Below are positions 8,564-16,740 of a stretch of 64,000 nucleotides of DNA, piece by piece. Numbering within the stretch: the first letter of the stretch is position 1; each line of letters opens with the position of its first letter. Below the pieces are notes generated by a model, which was not told the origin of the DNA, did no database searches, and saw only the letters and a list, made by a program, of their open reading frames with translations. A program made the translations under genes and the position numbers. This DNA is from Brucellaceae bacterium (lineage in GTDB: Bacteria; Pseudomonadota; Alphaproteobacteria; Rhizobiales; Rhizobiaceae): contig JACKJV010000003.1 in the NCBI GenBank assembly GCA_020637775.1, positions 124,001 through 188,000 on the forward strand, in the 5' to 3' direction.

Positions 8564-10405
8564 CTATTGCGCCGCCCTGGGCGCGCTGCGCACCCGGCCT
8601 TCCAGCCGCCCGCCCAGTTCGCACACCGCCTGGTACTGGGTCAGGAAGACCTTGCCCGTCATGTGATGGAAGAAGTCCGAGCGCTTCAGCCGGTCCATGA
8701 CCGGCCCCTTCACCTCAGACATGTGGAACGTCACGCCGAGAGACTTGAGCCGCTCGTTGATCGCCTCGATCGATTCGAGCGCACTCATGTCGATGGCGTT
8801 TACCGCCGGGCACATCAGGATGACGTGTTTCAGTTCCGGCCGCCGGGCGACCATGTCGTAGACCCGGTCTTCCAGATAACGTGCATTGGCGAAATACAGG
8901 CTCTCATCGACCCTCAGCGTCAGAATGGCCGGATCGGTCACCACGTCGTGACGCAGCACGTTGCGGAAATGCTCTGTGCCGGCCACCTGGCCCACGATTG
9001 CCATGTGCGGCTTGGACGAGTTGTAGAGATGGATCAGGACAGAGAGCGCGACACCGGCTGAAACACCGAGTTCCACGCCGAGGAACAGCGTGACGAGGAT
9101 CGTGGCGGCCACGGCGATGAAATCGGCCTTGGAATAGGTCCAGGTCTTCTTGAGGATCGAGAAATCCACCAGCGACAGCACGGCAACGATGATGGTTGCG
9201 GCCAGCGTTGCCTGCGGCAGGAAGGCCAGCAGCGGGGTCAGCACGATGGTGGCAATCGCGAGGCCGACGGCTGTCATGGCACCGGCCGCCGGCGTTTCCG
9301 CCCCGGCATCGAAATTCACCACCGATCGGGCAAACCCGCCGGTCACCGGATAGCCGCCTGTCATGCCGGACGCCACATTGGCGGCGCCCAGGCCGATCAG
9401 TTCCTGGTCCGGGTTGATCCGCTGGCGCTTCTTGGCGGCCAGCGTCTGTGCCACCGACACCGATTCCACGAAGCCGATCACGGAGATCAGCACCGCCGAG
9501 CCGATCAGGCTGGCCCAAAGGTCCGGCGAGAAGGAGGGGATGGTCAACGGCGGCAGGCCTTGCGGAACGTCACCGACCAGCTTCACCCCCCGTTCGCCGA
9601 GCCCGAAGGTGAAGGCAATCAGCGTGGTGACGGCCACGGCCGCCACCGGTCCGGCCTTGGCCAGGATATCGGCACTTTTCGGGCCAAGGCCCCTGGCCAG
9701 AAGAAGCGGCTTCAGGCCCTTTCGCACCCAGAACAGGAAGGCCGTGGACGCAACCCCGATCACCAGTGTGACAGGGTTCGTCTCCGGCAGGTGCGAGATC
9801 AGTGACGCGACGAGTTCGTACAGGTTGTGCCCGTTCGCCTGAACGCCGAGAATGTGCTTGAGCTGGCTCGCGGCGATGATGATGCCGGACGCCGTGATGA
9901 AGCCGGCGATCACCGGATGGGACAGGAAATTGGCCAGAAAACCCAACCGGAAGGCGCCAAGCGCCAGCAGGAACAGGCCTGACATGAAGGCCAGCGTGAT
10001 GGCCGCGGCCATGTATTCCGGCGTCCCGGTCTGGGCGATGTTGCCCACCGCGGTCGCTGTCATCAGCGAGACCACGGCGACCGGGCCGACGGCCAGTGCC
10101 CGGCTTGTGCCGAACAGGGCATAGGCGACAAGCGGCAGGATGGAGGCGTAAAGGCCCATTTCCGGCGGCAGGCCCGCCAGCAGCGCATAGGCCAGCGATT
10201 GCGGGATCAGCATGATGGTCACGATGACCGCCGCGACCAGGTCGTTGACCGCCGTGTCCCTGTTGTAGTCGCGGCCCCAGTCGAAAACCGGCATGACCTG
10301 CCGGATGCGGCTGCCAGCCGCCTTCACGATGTCATTCATAGCCTCTTGCGCGTCCGGCGCGCCCCCTTCTTGGTCCGGTGTGATGTCCGCGTCCGGCCGT
10401 GCCAT
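8564..10405 (-). CDS. SulP-family anion permease with STAS domain
   Basis: A 613-residue SulP (SLC26-type) transporter. The membrane part (about residues 50-440) has the family signatures IPQSLAYALLAGLPPEMGLY and VTGGFARSVVNFDAGAETPA; the C-terminal STAS domain (about 470-590) includes VILMCPAVNAIDMSALESIE. Typical substrates are sulfate, bicarbonate or dicarboxylates. As the last gene of the pmpA-pmpB-persulfide dioxygenase-DUF442 operon it most likely moves a sulfur oxyanion such as sulfite or sulfate, which is inference from context. The start is uncertain: the ATG at 10405 has no clear ribosome site, while ATG 10339 follows AAGAGG, giving a 591-residue product. Confidence 0.88.
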   Translation of the reverse strand: MARPDADITPDQEGGAPDAQEAMNDIVKAAGSRIRQVMPVFDWGRDYNRDTAVNDLVAAVIVTIMLIPQSLAYALLAGLPPEMGLYASILPLVAYALFGTSRALAVGPVAVVSLMTATAVGNIAQTGTPEYMAAAITLAFMSGLFLLALGAFRLGFLANFLSHPVIAGFITASGIIIAASQLKHILGVQANGHNLYELVASLISHLPETNPVTLVIGVASTAFLFWVRKGLKPLLLARGLGPKSADILAKAGPVAAVAVTTLIAFTFGLGERGVKLVGDVPQGLPPLTIPSFSPDLWASLIGSAVLISVIGFVESVSVAQTLAAKKRQRINPDQELIGLGAANVASGMTGGYPVTGGFARSVVNFDAGAETPAAGAMTAVGLAIATIVLTPLLAFLPQATLAATIIVAVLSLVDFSILKKTWTYSKADFIAVAATILVTLFLGVELGVSAGVALSVLIHLYNSSKPHMAIVGQVAGTEHFRNVLRHDVVTDPAILTLRVDESLYFANARYLEDRVYDMVARRPELKHVILMCPAVNAIDMSALESIEAINERLKSLGVTFHMSEVKGPVMDRLKRSDFFHHMTGKVFLTQYQAVCELGGRLEGRVRSAPRAAQ

Positions 10406-10456
10406 GCCGGTTCGCGGTCGCAGCCCGTGCCGGCCGGGGCGTCCGGTCCGGCGTAA

Positions 10457-10792
10457 TCAGCCCCGCATGCGCTCCACCAGCATGTACAGGTTCATGCTGC
10501 GCGTACCGCTCCGGCAATAGGCCAGGATCGGGCGCGGCATGGCGTCGATGGCGGCCGTCATGTCCGCCACGTCTTGCGGCGTGATGGAGCCCGGCACGAC
10601 GGGGATGAACCGGAATGTCAGTCCGGCCTCCTTTGCAGCCGCCTCGATGAGCGCATGGTCCACGGCGCCTTCTTCCGTGTCCGGCCGGTTGCAGACCAGG
10701 CTCTTGAAACCCGCATCCGCGATCGGCTTGACATGTTCCGGTCCGATTTGCGGCGCAACGGCGAAATCTGGCGTGAGCTGGCGGATCTCCAT
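10457..10792 (-). CDS. TIGR01244/DUF442 sulfurtransferase-like protein
   Basis: A 111-residue phosphatase/rhodanese-fold protein. The active-site loop AYCRSGTRS near the C terminus gives the C-x5-R pattern with Cys93 as the likely persulfide-carrying nucleophile. In Blh proteins of rhizobia and Xylella this domain is fused to an ETHE1-like persulfide dioxygenase; here it is a separate gene directly downstream of the dioxygenase, so the two products probably pass sulfane sulfur between them. GAGGG lies 9 bases before the ATG. It sits inside the BigR-linked operon, 51 bases before the SulP gene. Confidence 0.85.
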   Translation of the reverse strand: MEIRQLTPDFAVAPQIGPEHVKPIADAGFKSLVCNRPDTEEGAVDHALIEAAAKEAGLTFRFIPVVPGSITPQDVADMTAAIDAMPRPILAYCRSGTRSMNLYMLVERMRG

Positions 10793-10864
10793 GGAATCTA
10801 TCCCTCGTCATGGACGGGCCGGGGCCTGTTCTGATCTCGTGGCCCGGCCCGGTGGTTGGTGTCG

Positions 10865-11755
10865 TCAAAGTCCGTTGACCGGAACCTTGAGGAATGTCTT
10901 GCCGCTTTCGTCCTTCGGAGGCAACTGGCCGGCGCGCATATTCACCTGCAAGGACGGGATGATCAGCTTCGGCATGTCGAGCGTGGCGTCGCGCGCCTCG
11001 CGCATGGCGACGAACTCGTCCTCCGAAACGCCGTCGCGAACATGGATGTTGTGCGCCCGCTCCGCCGCGACAGTGGTTTCCCACTGGATGTCGCGTCCGT
11101 TCGGGCCATAGTCGTGACACATGAAGAGGCGCATTTCGCCCGGCAGTTCGAGAACGCGCTTGATGGAACGGTAGAGCGTGCGCGCGTCTCCGCCGGGAAA
11201 GTCGGCGCGCGCCGAGCCGCCATCCGGCATGAACAGCGTGTCGCCGACAAAGGCGGCATTGCCGATCACATGCGTCATGCAGGCCGGCGTGTGGCCGGGC
11301 GTGTGCATGGCATGGGCCGTCATGGAGCCGATGGAATAGCTGTCGCCGTCCTTGAAAAGCTTGTCGAACTGCGAACCGTCGCGCTGGAACTCGGTGCCCT
11401 CGTTGAACACCTTGCCGAATGTGTCCTGCACGATCCGGATGTTCTCGCCAATGCCGATCTTGCCGCCAAGCTTGCCCTGGATATAGGGCGCGGCGGAGAG
11501 ATGGTCGGCATGGACATGGGTCTCGATGATCCATTCCAGCTTCAGGCCATTGGCCTTGATGTGCTCGATGATGCGGTCCGCGCCATCATAGGTGATGCGG
11601 CCCGCCGCATAGTCGATGTCCATCACCGAATCGATCACCGCGCAGGCATTCGAGGCCGGATCCTTGACGACATAGGAGATCGTGTTCGTCGGCTCGTCGA
11701 AGAAGGCCGTCACTTCCGGCTTGACCGACATGTCGGGCGTGAAGGGCAGGGACAT
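10865..11755 (-). CDS. Persulfide dioxygenase-like MBL-fold hydrolase (ETHE1/Blh type)
   Basis: A 296-residue metallo-beta-lactamase-fold protein. THVHADH (His80, His82, Asp84, His85) is the metal motif, and MHTPGHTPACMTHV and FVGDTLFMPDGGSARADFPG supply further ligands and the family-specific loop. This pattern matches iron-dependent persulfide dioxygenases that oxidise glutathione persulfide to sulfite. The location downstream of pmpAB and divergent bigR fits the bigR-blh sulfide detoxification operons described in Xylella and Agrobacterium. A GGAGC lies 6 bases before the ATG. The product sulfite could feed SoxCD-type oxidation or be exported by neighbouring permeases (inference). Confidence 0.92.
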   Translation of the reverse strand: MSLPFTPDMSVKPEVTAFFDEPTNTISYVVKDPASNACAVIDSVMDIDYAAGRITYDGADRIIEHIKANGLKLEWIIETHVHADHLSAAPYIQGKLGGKIGIGENIRIVQDTFGKVFNEGTEFQRDGSQFDKLFKDGDSYSIGSMTAHAMHTPGHTPACMTHVIGNAAFVGDTLFMPDGGSARADFPGGDARTLYRSIKRVLELPGEMRLFMCHDYGPNGRDIQWETTVAAERAHNIHVRDGVSEDEFVAMREARDATLDMPKLIIPSLQVNMRAGQLPPKDESGKTFLKVPVNGL

Positions 11756-11789
11756 GATTTGCTCCTCGTTTTCGGATTGCGTGTTCCGC

Positions 11790-12236
11790 TCAGGCCGCGT
11801 TCAGCCTGAGCGAGCGGTGCAGGGCCATGCGGGCGGCAACGATGCCGGCCATCATGGCAATAAGGAAGATGGCTGTGGGGCCGAAGCCGATGCCCAGCGC
11901 CGGAACCGCGCCGCCGGGACAGAACCCGGCAATGCCCCAGCCCACGCCGAAGGCCGCCGAGCCGCCGATCAGCTTGGCGTCGATGCTGCGGCTGGTCGGC
12001 ACGAAATACTTCGGCGCGAACAGCGGTTTCCGCGTGGCGCCGAACAGGATCCGGTAGCCGATCGCGGTGGGAATGAGCGCACCGCCCATCACGAAGATCA
12101 GGCTGGGATCCCAGGCCCCGGCGACATCGAAGAAATTGACGACCTTGGCCGGGTTGGCCATGCCGGAAATGGCGATGCCGATGCCAAATACCAGGCCGGC
12201 GGCCAAGGCTGAAAGAACCGGTTTCATCGTGCTCAT
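11790..12236 (-). CDS. pmpB: YeeE/YedE-family permease subunit PmpB
   Basis: A 148-residue membrane protein with about four hydrophobic segments, corresponding to one half of a YeeE/YedE transporter. It carries GIAISGMANPAKVVNFFDVA and the conserved cysteine loop GIAGFCPGGAVPALG. In this family cysteines relay thiosulfate or other sulfur compounds through the membrane. The annotated ATG overlaps the pmpA stop codon (ATGA). Because GGAGG directly abuts that ATG, the ATG three codons later (12227), 9 bases from GGAGG, may be the real start. It is paired with pmpA and probably forms a heteromer. Confidence 0.9.
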   Translation of the reverse strand: MSTMKPVLSALAAGLVFGIGIAISGMANPAKVVNFFDVAGAWDPSLIFVMGGALIPTAIGYRILFGATRKPLFAPKYFVPTSRSIDAKLIGGSAAFGVGWGIAGFCPGGAVPALGIGFGPTAIFLIAMMAGIVAARMALHRSLRLNAA

Positions 12237-12658
12237 CCTCCGATCACGTGGCGCATGACATAGACCGTAAGACCGGTCGTGATCATGAAGGTGACAGTGG
12301 CTATGATGGAGCGCGGCGAGAAGCGGGCCATGCCGCAGACGCCATGGCCGGAGGTGCAGCCGGACCCGTAGACGACGCCCATGCCGACGATGAAGCCGCC
12401 GACGATCATGGCCGGCATGGAGACCGGAACCGCAAAGGGCACCACGCCGCCGGCGGCCATGTAGAGAACCGGACCGATGATTGCGCCGGCAAGAAAGGCG
12501 ATTCGCCAGCCATTGTCTTTCGCGTATGGCGGCAGGATGCCGCCGACAATGCCGGTCATGCCCGCGATGCGTCCGTTGAATGCCATCAGCATGACCGCCG
12601 AAAGGCCGATCAGAAGGCCGCCGAAAAGCGACTGATACGGCGTGAAATCCGTTTCCAT
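12233..12658 (-). CDS. pmpA: YeeE/YedE-family permease subunit PmpA
   Basis: A 141-residue membrane protein with about four segments. The key loop is [20 protein letters not shown], with two cysteines in the pattern seen in YeeE/YedE and PmpA proteins. The start METDFTPY follows GGAGGGAAACGC; the open frame continues upstream but only through the promoter region. It is the first gene of the operon pmpA-pmpB-dioxygenase-DUF442-sulP and is transcribed away from bigR. A role in sulfur-compound transport is established for the family; the exact substrate here is not known. Confidence 0.9.
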   Translation of the reverse strand: METDFTPYQSLFGGLLIGLSAVMLMAFNGRIAGMTGIVGGILPPYAKDNGWRIAFLAGAIIGPVLYMAAGGVVPFAVPVSMPAMIVGGFIVGMGVVYGSGCTSGHGVCGMARFSPRSIIATVTFMITTGLTVYVMRHVIGG

Positions 12659-12718
12659 GCGTTTCCCTCCTCGTCTGTTTTCAAATGGCGGCTTGTGTTT
12701 CGCCGCTCTGATTGCTAC

Positions 12719-12740
12719 ATATGTGAAAGTGTTCATATAT
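12719..12740. promoter_or_regulatory. Probable BigR operator between pmpA and bigR
   Basis: ATATGTGAA-AGTG-TTCATATAT, 9-base arms with one mismatch, lies midway in the 105-base divergent promoter, 23 bases before bigR and 60 bases before pmpA. BigR proteins are known to repress their own divergent operon through AT-rich imperfect palindromes, so this is the natural candidate site. Confidence 0.65.
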
Positions 12741-12763
12741 GCAAGACCAAAGATGTGTGTGCG

Positions 12764-13129
12764 ATGACGACACAAGACAATGGCACCGAAGTGCAGATGG
12801 ATATTGGTGAAATAGAGAAGTCGGCCGAGGATGCCGCCAGCCTTCTGGCGGTCATGGCCAATTCGAACCGCCTGATGATCCTGTGCCACCTGATGAATGG
12901 CGAAATGGCCGTTCAGCCGCTCGCCGATGCCGTGGGCATGACCCAGTCGGCCTTGTCCCAGCAGCTATCGAAGCTGCGAGCGCTGAAACTGGTTTCGACG
13001 CGGCGTGACGGCCGCACGATCTACTACTCCGTCACCTCCGACAAGGTCTGCCGCGTGCTCGAAACGCTCTACGACATCTATTGCGCGCCCCGAAAGGCCG
13101 GCCAGAACAGCGAAGCCGCCGCGGTGTGA
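12764..13129 (+). CDS. bigR: BigR/SqrR-type ArsR-family persulfide-sensing repressor
   Basis: A 121-residue winged-helix repressor. The recognition segment is VGMTQSALSQQLSKLRALKL with the wing STRRDGRTIYYSV. Counting from the ATG at 12764, cysteines fall at residues 41 (LMILCHLMNGE) and 107 (YDIYCAP), the two positions that form a persulfide-dependent tetrasulfide bridge in Rhodobacter SqrR and a disulfide in BigR. This supports the start choice, although no strong ribosome site is visible and an ATG 11 codons later is possible. It is divergent from pmpA and presumably derepresses the sulfide-detoxification operon when persulfide appears. Confidence 0.92.
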   Translation: MTTQDNGTEVQMDIGEIEKSAEDAASLLAVMANSNRLMILCHLMNGEMAVQPLADAVGMTQSALSQQLSKLRALKLVSTRRDGRTIYYSVTSDKVCRVLETLYDIYCAPRKAGQNSEAAAV

Positions 13130-13168
13130 TGCCGCGACGGCTCCCTTGCCGATGGCCTCCGGCAGTCC

Positions 13169-14320
13169 CTATGCCGCCTCGAACAGTCCGCCCTGTGCCG
13201 TCAGCTTCGCCAGGTGATGGTCGGTATCGCCGAACAGGATGTCGATCATGGTGATGCGCTTGAAATAGTGCCCGATCGCATATTCCATCGTCATGCCGAC
13301 GCCGCCGTGAAGCTGGATGGCGTTTTCGCCCGCCAGCCGTCCGCCGCGCCCGATTTCCGCCTTGGCCGCCGAAATGGCGCGCCCGCGTTCAAGGGCGTCG
13401 TCACTGTCGGCCATCATCGTGGCATACATGGTGATGGAGCGGGCCTGTTCCAGCGCGATGAACATGTCCACCGCGGCATGTTGCAACACCTGGAACTTCG
13501 CGATCTCGACGCCGAACTGCTTGCGTGTCTTGAGATACTCGACCGTCAGCTTTTCCATGACCTCCATGATGCCGACGGCTTCGGCGCAAAGCGCGGCGAT
13601 GGCCTGGTCTGTCACCTTGGCGATCAGCGGGAAGGCGCCGCCCTCGGCCCCGAACAGGCGTGAGGCATCCACGGTGACGTTTTCCAGCGTCACCTCCGCC
13701 GCCCGCGAACCGTCCTGAAGCCGGTAGCCGCGCCGTGACAGCCCGTCCGCATCGGCATCGACGAGAAAGACGCACAGTCCGTCTTCGTCGCGCACGCCGC
13801 CGGAGACGCGGGCGGATACGAAGACCTTGTCCGCCGTGTCGCCATTGAGAACGATGCTCTTGGCGCCGTTGAGAATGTAGGATCCGCCCTGCTTCGTCGC
13901 CGTGGTCTCGACATGGGCGAGATCGTAGCGCGCATGGCGTTCTGTATGGGCGAAGGCCAGCTTCAGCGAGCCTTCCGCCAGTGCCGGCACCAGTTCGCCG
14001 CGCTGGGCCTCACTGCCGCCTTCGCGCAGGAAGCCGCCGCCCAGCACCACGGTGGCGAACCACGGCTCCAGAACCAGCGCGCGGCCGAAGCTCTCCATCA
14101 CCAGCATGATGTCTTCGGCCCCGCCGCCAAGGCCGCCATCGGCCTCGGCGAAAGGCAGCATCATCAGGCCCATCTCGGCATAGCGCGCCCACATGGCCTG
14201 ACTGTAGCCCTCGGGCTCCGCCATGTGCCTGTTGCGGTCCTCGAACGCGTATTCGTTGGCGAGCATCCGGTCGAGCCCGTCCTTGAGCATGGTTTGCTCT
14301 TCGCTCAGATCAAAGTCCAT
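13169..14320 (-). CDS. Acyl-CoA dehydrogenase (FadE-like), second subunit-type copy
   Basis: A 383-residue acyl-CoA dehydrogenase-fold protein. The C-terminal flavin-binding region is visible in TRKQFGVEIAKFQVLQHAAV and AIQLHGGVGMTMEYAIGHYF. The mid-domain is more divergent than in its neighbour (SIVLNGDTADKVFVSARVSG). Pairs of adjacent acyl-CoA dehydrogenases like this one and the next often form heteromers acting on bulky, branched or cyclic acyl-CoAs. It lies 21 bases downstream of the other dehydrogenase gene and ends the acyl-CoA operon. AGGACACGGACA precedes the ATG. The actual substrate is unknown. Confidence 0.9.
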   Translation of the reverse strand: MDFDLSEEQTMLKDGLDRMLANEYAFEDRNRHMAEPEGYSQAMWARYAEMGLMMLPFAEADGGLGGGAEDIMLVMESFGRALVLEPWFATVVLGGGFLREGGSEAQRGELVPALAEGSLKLAFAHTERHARYDLAHVETTATKQGGSYILNGAKSIVLNGDTADKVFVSARVSGGVRDEDGLCVFLVDADADGLSRRGYRLQDGSRAAEVTLENVTVDASRLFGAEGGAFPLIAKVTDQAIAALCAEAVGIMEVMEKLTVEYLKTRKQFGVEIAKFQVLQHAAVDMFIALEQARSITMYATMMADSDDALERGRAISAAKAEIGRGGRLAGENAIQLHGGVGMTMEYAIGHYFKRITMIDILFGDTDHHLAKLTAQGGLFEAA

Positions 14321-14341
14321 TGTCCGTGTCCTGTCTGGGTC

Positions 14342-15544
14342 TCAAAGCCCCAGCACCGCCTTGGCGATGATGTTCTTCTGGATTTCGTTGGAACCGCCAT
14401 AGATCGAAACCTTGCGGTTGTTGAAATAGGACGGCGCGGCATGCGCGGCATGGTCCGGGCCGACCGGCGGCTCGTTCCAGCCGTCGCCCGTGTCATGCTG
14501 CAGCGGCATGGCATAGGGGCCCATGACTTCCATCAGCAGATGCGTGGTGGCCTGCTGGATCTGCGATCCCTTGATCTTCAGGATCGACGAAGCCGGATCG
14601 GGCTTGCCGGTATTGCCGCGCTTGGCTTCCGCCGCGACGACCCGCAACTGGGTCATTTCCAGCGCCTTGAGATCGATCTCCACCGAAACGAGTTTTTCAA
14701 GGAAGCGCATGTCCTCGATCAGCGGCCGCCCGCCCGCCATTTCCTTGCCCGCCAGTTCACGGATGCGTGCGATCCGCTGCTTGGTCATGCCGATGCGGGC
14801 AATGTTGGTGCGTTCGTTGCCGAGCAGGAACTTGGCATAGTCCCAGCCCTTGTTTTCCTCGCCCACCAGGTTTTCCACCGGCACCTTGACGTCGGTGAGG
14901 AAGACCTCGTTGATCTCCCGGCCGCCGTCGATGGTCACGATCGGGCGCACCTCGATGCCGGGCGTCTTCATGTCGATCAGCAGGAAGGAAATGCCTTCCT
15001 GCTTCTTGGCCTGCGTGTCCGTGCGCACCAGGCAGAAGATCCAGTCGGCATATTGCGCCAGCGTGGTCCATGTCTTCTGCCCGTTGACGATGTAGTGGTC
15101 GCCCTCGCGCACCGCCCGCGTCTTCAGCGAGGCGAGGTCGGAGCCGGCGCCCGGCTCGGAGAAACCCTGGCACCACCAGTCGTCCAGGTTGGCGATGCGT
15201 GGCAGGAAATGCTTTTTCTGCGCTTCGTTGCCGAAGGTGTAGATCACCGGACCAACCATGTTGACGCCGAAGGCCAGCGGCGCAGGGCAGGGGAATTTCT
15301 GCAATTCCTCCAGAAAGATGTACTGCTTCATCGGGTCCCAGCCCGTGCCGCCCCATTGCTCTGGCCAGTGCGGCACCGCCCAGCCCTTCTCGTTCAGGAT
15401 GCGCGTCCAGCGCACAAGCCCTTCCTTGTCCGGGTATTCGCCATGGATCATGGCGTCGTGAATGTCCTTGGGCAGGGCTTCGCGGAAGAAGGCGCGGACC
15501 TCCTCGCGAAACCTGTTTTCCTCGTCGGTAAAGCGAAGATCCAT
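14342..15544 (-). CDS. Acyl-CoA dehydrogenase (FadE-like), first copy
   Basis: A 400-residue FAD-dependent dehydrogenase that introduces a 2,3 double bond in acyl-CoA. Family motifs are WWCQGFSEPGAGSDLASLKT (FAD/substrate loop), YIVNGQKTWTTLAQYADWIF and the C-terminal IYGGSNEIQKNIIAKAVLGL. The N-terminal MDLRFTDEENRFREEVRAFF and the loop HWPEQWGGTGWDPMKQYIFL are common in dehydrogenases found in steroid and cyclic-acid degradation clusters. The ATG at 15544 follows GGGGAGACACGGGT; the open frame extends upstream only into the thiolase gene. It sits 14 bases after the thiolase stop. Confidence 0.92.
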   Translation of the reverse strand: MDLRFTDEENRFREEVRAFFREALPKDIHDAMIHGEYPDKEGLVRWTRILNEKGWAVPHWPEQWGGTGWDPMKQYIFLEELQKFPCPAPLAFGVNMVGPVIYTFGNEAQKKHFLPRIANLDDWWCQGFSEPGAGSDLASLKTRAVREGDHYIVNGQKTWTTLAQYADWIFCLVRTDTQAKKQEGISFLLIDMKTPGIEVRPIVTIDGGREINEVFLTDVKVPVENLVGEENKGWDYAKFLLGNERTNIARIGMTKQRIARIRELAGKEMAGGRPLIEDMRFLEKLVSVEIDLKALEMTQLRVVAAEAKRGNTGKPDPASSILKIKGSQIQQATTHLLMEVMGPYAMPLQHDTGDGWNEPPVGPDHAAHAAPSYFNNRKVSIYGGSNEIQKNIIAKAVLGL

Positions 15545-15558
15545 ACCCGTGTCTCCCC

Positions 15559-16740
15559 TCAAACGATCTCGAACAGGCCGGCAGCACCCATGCCGCCGCC
15601 GATGCACATGGTCACCACGGCATATTTCACGCCGCGCCGCTTGCCCTCGATCAGGGCATGGCCGGCCAGGCGCGATCCGCTCATGCCATAGGGGTGGCCG
15701 ACCGAGATGGCGCCACCATTGACATTCAGCTTCTCCGGGTCGATGCCCAGCTTGTCGCGGCAATAGATCACCTGCACGGCGAAAGCCTCGTTCAACTCCC
15801 ACAGGCCGATATCGTCGACGCTCAGGCCATGGCGCTGAAGCAGGCGCGGCACGGCGAAGACGGGGCCGATGCCCATTTCGTCAGGCTCGCAGCCCGCCAC
15901 GTTGAAGCCGCGCAGGATGCCCATCGGCTCAAGGCCCTTCTGCTCGGCGAATTTCGACGAGACCATGACATTCGCAGACGCGCCGTCGGAAAGCTGCGAG
16001 GCATTGCCGGCGGTGATCGTGCCGCCCTCGTAGACCGGCTTCAGCCCGGCCAGACCCTCCGCCGTGGTACCCGGACGCGGCCCCTCGTCATGGGCAATTT
16101 CCACGTCCGTATGGCTGACCTCCTTCGTCTGCTTGTCGATCACCGCCATCGTCGCCTTGATCGGCGCGATCTCGGCATCGAAGCGGCCGGCCTCGCGCGC
16201 GGCCGCCGTGCGGCGCTGGCTTTCGAGGCCATATTCGTCCATCTGCTCACGCGAGATGCCGTAGCGCTTGCCCACGATCTCCGCCGTGTCGATCATCGGC
16301 AGGTAGACCTCCGGCTTGATCGCCATGAGGTTGTCGTCCTTGAGCATGTAGGTGTTGCGCTTGTCGTTCTGCACGAGGCTGATCGATTCCAGCCCGCCGG
16401 CAATGCCCGCGTCCACCCCGTCATTGCGAATGGCATTGGCCAGCAGCGCCATGGATTGCAGGCCGGACGAGCACTGGCGGTCGATCGTGGTGCCCGCGGC
16501 CGTCACCGGCAGGCCGGCGGTCAGCAGCGCGCGCCGCGCCACGTTGAGGCCCGTCGCGCCTTCCTGCATGGCGCAGCCCATGATGACATCCTCGATCTGG
16601 CCGCCTTCCAGGCCGGAGCGCTCCAGCGCATGGCGGATGGCATGGCCGCCCAGCGTCGCGCCGGGCGTGTTGTTCAGCCCGCCGCGATAGGCCTTGCCGA
16701 TGGGTGTGCGGGCGGTGGATACGATGACGGCGTCAACCAT
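15559..16740 (-). CDS. Acetyl-CoA acetyltransferase (thiolase)
   Basis: A 393-residue thiolase that cleaves 3-oxoacyl-CoA with CoA. The nucleophilic cysteine is in [20 protein letters not shown]; the second catalytic site lies in the HPYGMSG loop (His) and [18 protein letters not shown] (Cys). The start [20 protein letters not shown] follows GGGAGAAAACC. The first codons overlap the end of the upstream ligase gene (stop at 16733), which fits translational coupling within the operon. Substrate range cannot be inferred beyond the operon's acyl-CoA context. Confidence 0.94.
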   Translation of the reverse strand: MVDAVIVSTARTPIGKAYRGGLNNTPGATLGGHAIRHALERSGLEGGQIEDVIMGCAMQEGATGLNVARRALLTAGLPVTAAGTTIDRQCSSGLQSMALLANAIRNDGVDAGIAGGLESISLVQNDKRNTYMLKDDNLMAIKPEVYLPMIDTAEIVGKRYGISREQMDEYGLESQRRTAAAREAGRFDAEIAPIKATMAVIDKQTKEVSHTDVEIAHDEGPRPGTTAEGLAGLKPVYEGGTITAGNASQLSDGASANVMVSSKFAEQKGLEPMGILRGFNVAGCEPDEMGIGPVFAVPRLLQRHGLSVDDIGLWELNEAFAVQVIYCRDKLGIDPEKLNVNGGAISVGHPYGMSGSRLAGHALIEGKRRGVKYAVVTMCIGGGMGAAGLFEIV

